DNA of 64,000 nt, from NCBI GenBank assembly GCA_012934845.2, contig WNNJ02001361.1:62001-126000 (forward strand), written 5' to 3'. Positions 61,201-64,000 of this stretch are shown one piece after another. The notes under the pieces are model-generated. The model saw only the letters and a list, made by a program, of their open reading frames with translations. It made no database searches and was not told the origin of the DNA. A program made the position numbers and the translations under genes. How positions within the stretch are numbered: the stretch's first letter is position 1; every line of letters begins with the position of its first letter. Origin of the DNA: Pomphorhynchus laevis (taxonomy: Eukaryota; Acanthocephala; Palaeacanthocephala; Echinorhynchida; Pomphorhynchidae).

Positions 61201-61662
61201 AGTTGTGATTAGGAACTCGTTAACATAATTGTTGTTGCTTGGAAGTTGTTCACTTTGACGCTTTGTAGGTTTTTAACTGGCTTTCCAGTTTCAGTAGATT
61301 TTCGTACTTTTTCTTTTTCATGTTTGTTTGAGGCTGAGATACCTCAAGAGTTCGCCAAACTCAAGGGGTAATGATATCCGCAGATACCTGTGGCTACGAC
61401 GAGCCATTTGGCAGCCCTTATTTAATGATGGGACATACTCATCATGTCAGAAGGTCAAGCTCTTTTGGAGTAGACAGCTTTTTATAAGGATGAAGTTGTC
61501 ATTCTCCACCTTTCCATCGCGGTGGCCTTGCCACTGATTGTCCAGGACTCCTTATTCGTGGGTGTAATACCGCTTATATCGCAGTTATCCATCATATCTG
61601 ATGGACATTCCTCTATCCACAACCCAGAGGACAAGCCCGGTAGCTCCAGCTAAGCCCCGGGT
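58255..61662 (-). mobile_element. RTE-type LINE, nearly full length, broken
   Basis: The minus strand, 61662 to 58255, shows a 5' UTR (61200-61662) and an endonuclease (MLDVHSLLQTGQQELL, TEYRLPD, then LVLAGDFNAQLG, NQIDHIL and TDH; 61170-60310). A linker follows, then reverse transcriptase: LKKDKASGLDRI, MPIYKMGNARLCENYRLISL (59839-59486), TGVRQSSVLAPTLFN, LTYADDIALMAE (59337-58924). The C-terminal domain has RRIAHIS and WMYVGHVLRMSDNRLPK (58684-58460). The typical RQG of motif B is RQS here, and the usual SEVR of the nuclease is TEYR. At least five frame breaks or stops separate the segments (for example the stop after GKPYN near 60865), so it is inactive. It resembles the SR2/RTE elements of trematodes. 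Confidence 0.88.
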
Positions 61663-61829
61663 GTTGAAGCATACTTAAATGTTATTAGGTCAGTTCCACA
61701 ATTAATTGTTTATTTTCATTTATACTATGGTTGGTCCTTTGATACATTTCCAAATATCTTTTCTACAATTCTTTATGTCAAAATTCAAGTTTTCGTCGAT
61801 CCTTGTAATGTGCCGGAGCGCATTAAAAA
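61663..61829 (+). repeat. 166-bp direct repeat, right copy
   Basis: It abuts the 5' end of the RTE LINE and is about 91% identical by eye to 57765-57930. Confidence 0.85.
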
Positions 61830-62855
61830 TTATCATTACGACCTTGCATTTATTATTAAGCTCATACAAACGCTAAAAAATATCAGCTATATGTGCAAGT
61901 TTAGTTATCCAATAATCATCATCGAGGGCTAGTTTAGATCGGGCATGTTTTGATGAAAAAGAAACTCAGCACTTGTGAAGACGCTCAAACAATCTAGTCA
62001 GAACTCTGGCTTGGGATCGCTAACGAATTTCAGTATACAACAATAATGATTATTATTCGACTTCAATTTCTGCACCGTATTCCAAAGATTCTCGAATTTA
62101 GGGCTATTGGTTCAGTTATTTACGATTTTAATGTATGTGTCTAAAATTTCCTCCGACAAATTATTTATCTCATAAATACATTTGGATGTATGTAGAAGTG
62201 TGTAAATTAAAATGTTTAAAAATATTTATTGTATACAAGAGACAAAACACTTATACTACTCGTCATTGTCGCAGCCATCCGAACAAATAGCAATGATATT
62301 TCTCTATTAAAGAAATTACTGGTTATTTAAAAGTTTATTCAACGGTACGCTCTAGAATCTCGCTACAAAATTAATAATGCTCTTTAAAATCGTTTATTTT
62401 TATAGTCATATATTTTAACATTTTTATAGCCGGATATTTTCATTTCTATGGTAATATAATTTCATTTTTATATTTTATTTTCCTAAAATGTTTATGTTTA
62501 CCCTTATAAGATGTATGTAATTATAATGATAATGAAGAAGAACAGAATAATTATCGTGAAATGCTAGCCAATACAGGTATTCCTATAATCACTGGCGTAA
62601 GAGAAATAACATCAAAGGACCCGGTTAAATATTTTTGAGCTTTGCAGATAGAGGTCTCACTAGTTAATATAGCTTGGATCAATATATTCACCAGAAAGAT
62701 ATCTGTTAAAAGAGATATCTTACTGGTGAATATTTTAATTTATGCATAGTCTCAAATCATCAAGTGATAAGCCAATAAAGAATATAAAAAAGCAAATTCT
62801 GTCGGAAACATAGCAACAAAGATAGATAAATATATTTATTAATTTTTTAAGTGGC
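61830..62855. other. AT-rich DNA with a short coding-like fragment
   Basis: Between 62519 and 62638 the + strand reads NNYREMLANTGIPIITGVRE and ITSKDPVKYF before a stop. This could be a piece of a transposase (PiggyBac N-terminal regions have a similar ...PL.YF end) or an exon, but I cannot decide. A hairpin lies at about 62682-62735 (arms atattcaccag and complement). The rest is featureless. Confidence 0.3.
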
Positions 62856-62859
62856 TCAT

Positions 62860-63110
62860 ACAGACAGGCCGCTTACAAGTCCACTGAAATAAACAAAAAA
62901 ATTAAAAAATGATGTGACTGAAGTTCATACTACGTAGCCAATGTTGGAACGATGAAAAGTTCGGATCTCATTGCTAGCTGAGCTGCAGGGACTGGTTACT
63001 TAGTAGAAAGGTGCGAAGCATGGATTAAAAGGTAGTGAGGTTAGTCCGGCAACGAAGTTTAAGTGGAAAGATAATTCCAAATTAGATAGGTGTTAACCTG
63101 TGTAAAAGCC
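62860..63110 (-). mobile_element. L2/CR1-like LINE 3' end fragment
   Basis: The minus strand has the outline of an L2-type C terminus and tail, and the motif cgcttacaagtcc at about 62871 parallels tgcttacaagccc at 10713 in the nested L2 copy. It is strongly 5'-truncated and decayed. Confidence 0.5.
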
Positions 63111-63790
63111 TTAGAACATTATCCGAAAAAGCTTTGCACATACAATAATCCGGTAAATTATTCTTCATTGACCGTTTTTCGTATTATTAAAAAGATTAAC
63201 TCTACAAGAAAAACCTTTGTCATGGTTACTATAAATAAGATAAACAATATAAAAATAAACAATATAAACAACAAATAAACATCAAACAATATAAATAAGA
63301 CTCAAGCACAGTCAAGCTTGCACTACTGACAAAGACGATTATCCTAGAACTGTAGCAATGCGTATAAGCCATACTATAAAACAAAATGTAGAAAGAAATA
63401 GACGTGGTTACTTTAACGGTAAAATCTACCATCCTCGAACAAAGTGTCCAACAGGGGACGTAGTTTGTCATAACTCTGGAACAACCTGGTCACTTTTAAA
63501 CAGTATACAGTTCTTCGAAACGCAACAATGTATACGTATCCGCTGCACTATGCTCGATTTATATAGTGAGAAATTCAAAAAAAATCAAAACATTACATTG
63601 GAAGGTAAAAGTGTCGATGCCCTTTAGACACCGGTATCTCCAATAAATTTATCGACTCAAACATTACTGATTTCTTAAGAATGAAGATTTTCAAACGATA
63701 CTGATTTCTTAAGTGTGAAGAAAACACATTGATATAAATACACCCAAGTGGCTTCATATTCTCGATCTACAGTCGCCCACCATCATTGCA
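63111..63790 (+). other. Unassigned region with an 89-codon frame
   Basis: A + strand frame at 63358-63627 encodes a Cys/Arg/Asn-rich 89-residue peptide (for example NRRGYFNGKIYHPRTKC). There are no clear splice sites, no family match and no continuation. It may be an exon of an unknown gene or chance. Confidence 0.25.
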
Positions 63791-63794
63791 GCAT

Positions 63795-64000
63795 CACGGT
63801 TCAAAAAGTGTTATATAGTTATTTTTTAATTTAGCAAGTTCTAGATACATATTTTTATTAATTTTATCATTTCCTTTATAATAATTTATATAATCGATAA
63901 TTACATATAATGGCTTGATATAATTGTTTCTAAACTTAAATCACTACGTTCATATTTTACTTGTACATTTTAATCATTATTATTTACTTATTTTATCAGC
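63795..64000 (-). mobile_element. Permuted Penelope element, third fragment at window edge
   Basis: The minus strand matches the linker and reverse transcriptase start of copies 1 and 2 (compare 13710-13950), including taattgtttctaaact and tcactacgttcata. The order of two pieces is swapped relative to the other copies, so it is rearranged. It continues past the window. Confidence 0.65.

Overview
The window looks like nuclear DNA of an animal. It is very AT-rich, contains spliced host genes with introns of about 60 nt and larger, and is packed with decayed transposable elements. The mix fits a flatworm, most likely a trematode: RTE and L2/CR1 LINEs, Penelope-like elements, a Merlin DNA transposon, tRNA-derived SINEs carrying a hammerhead ribozyme, and long (TA)n tracts. 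That assignment is an inference from the repeat mix, not from a species marker.

Region 1 (1-16900): a divergent TBP-related factor (TRF2/TBPL1-like) gene on the + strand. Two 5' exons lie at 1406-1543 and about 1852-1935, and three 3' exons at 16425-16598, 16660-16760 and 16821-16900. The roughly 14.5 kb intron between them holds a zinc-finger LINE with a restriction-like endonuclease (4711-7794), an intronless broken calreticulin copy right behind it (8052-9282), and a Penelope-like element whose GIY-YIG domain is N-terminal (about 9895-15340, minus strand). An L2/CR1 LINE is inserted in that element. Upstream, at 580-619, is a near-perfect minimal hammerhead ribozyme.

Region 2 (16901-23520): palindromic, hammerhead-like Penelope termini and (TA)n tracts, then one long single-exon gene on the minus strand (18956-22384, 1142 aa). 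It is rich in Ser, Asn and Lys and has no domain I recognise. It faces the TRF2-like gene tail to tail.

Region 3 (23525-38170): a second permuted Penelope copy with a SINE-containing insertion, then a canonical Penelope element with C-terminal GIY-YIG on the + strand. Several Penelope fragments and an internally deleted RTE-type LINE follow (33940-36240).

Region 4 (38170-54200): an old satellite relative, a Penelope tail, a tRNA-like SINE with a decayed hammerhead, then a 12.4 kb array of about 32 satellite monomers of 380 bp. The left end is freshly homogenised, the right part is diverged, and the array finishes in an inverted half-monomer.

Region 5 (54200-64000): a Penelope fragment, a broken Merlin transposase, a hammerhead-bearing palindrome, a nearly full-length but broken RTE LINE (58255-61662) with 166 bp direct repeats around it, an L2-like 3' end and a third permuted Penelope fragment at the edge.

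Only the TRF2-like gene and the 1142-aa gene look like working host genes. Almost everything else is mobile or satellite DNA.
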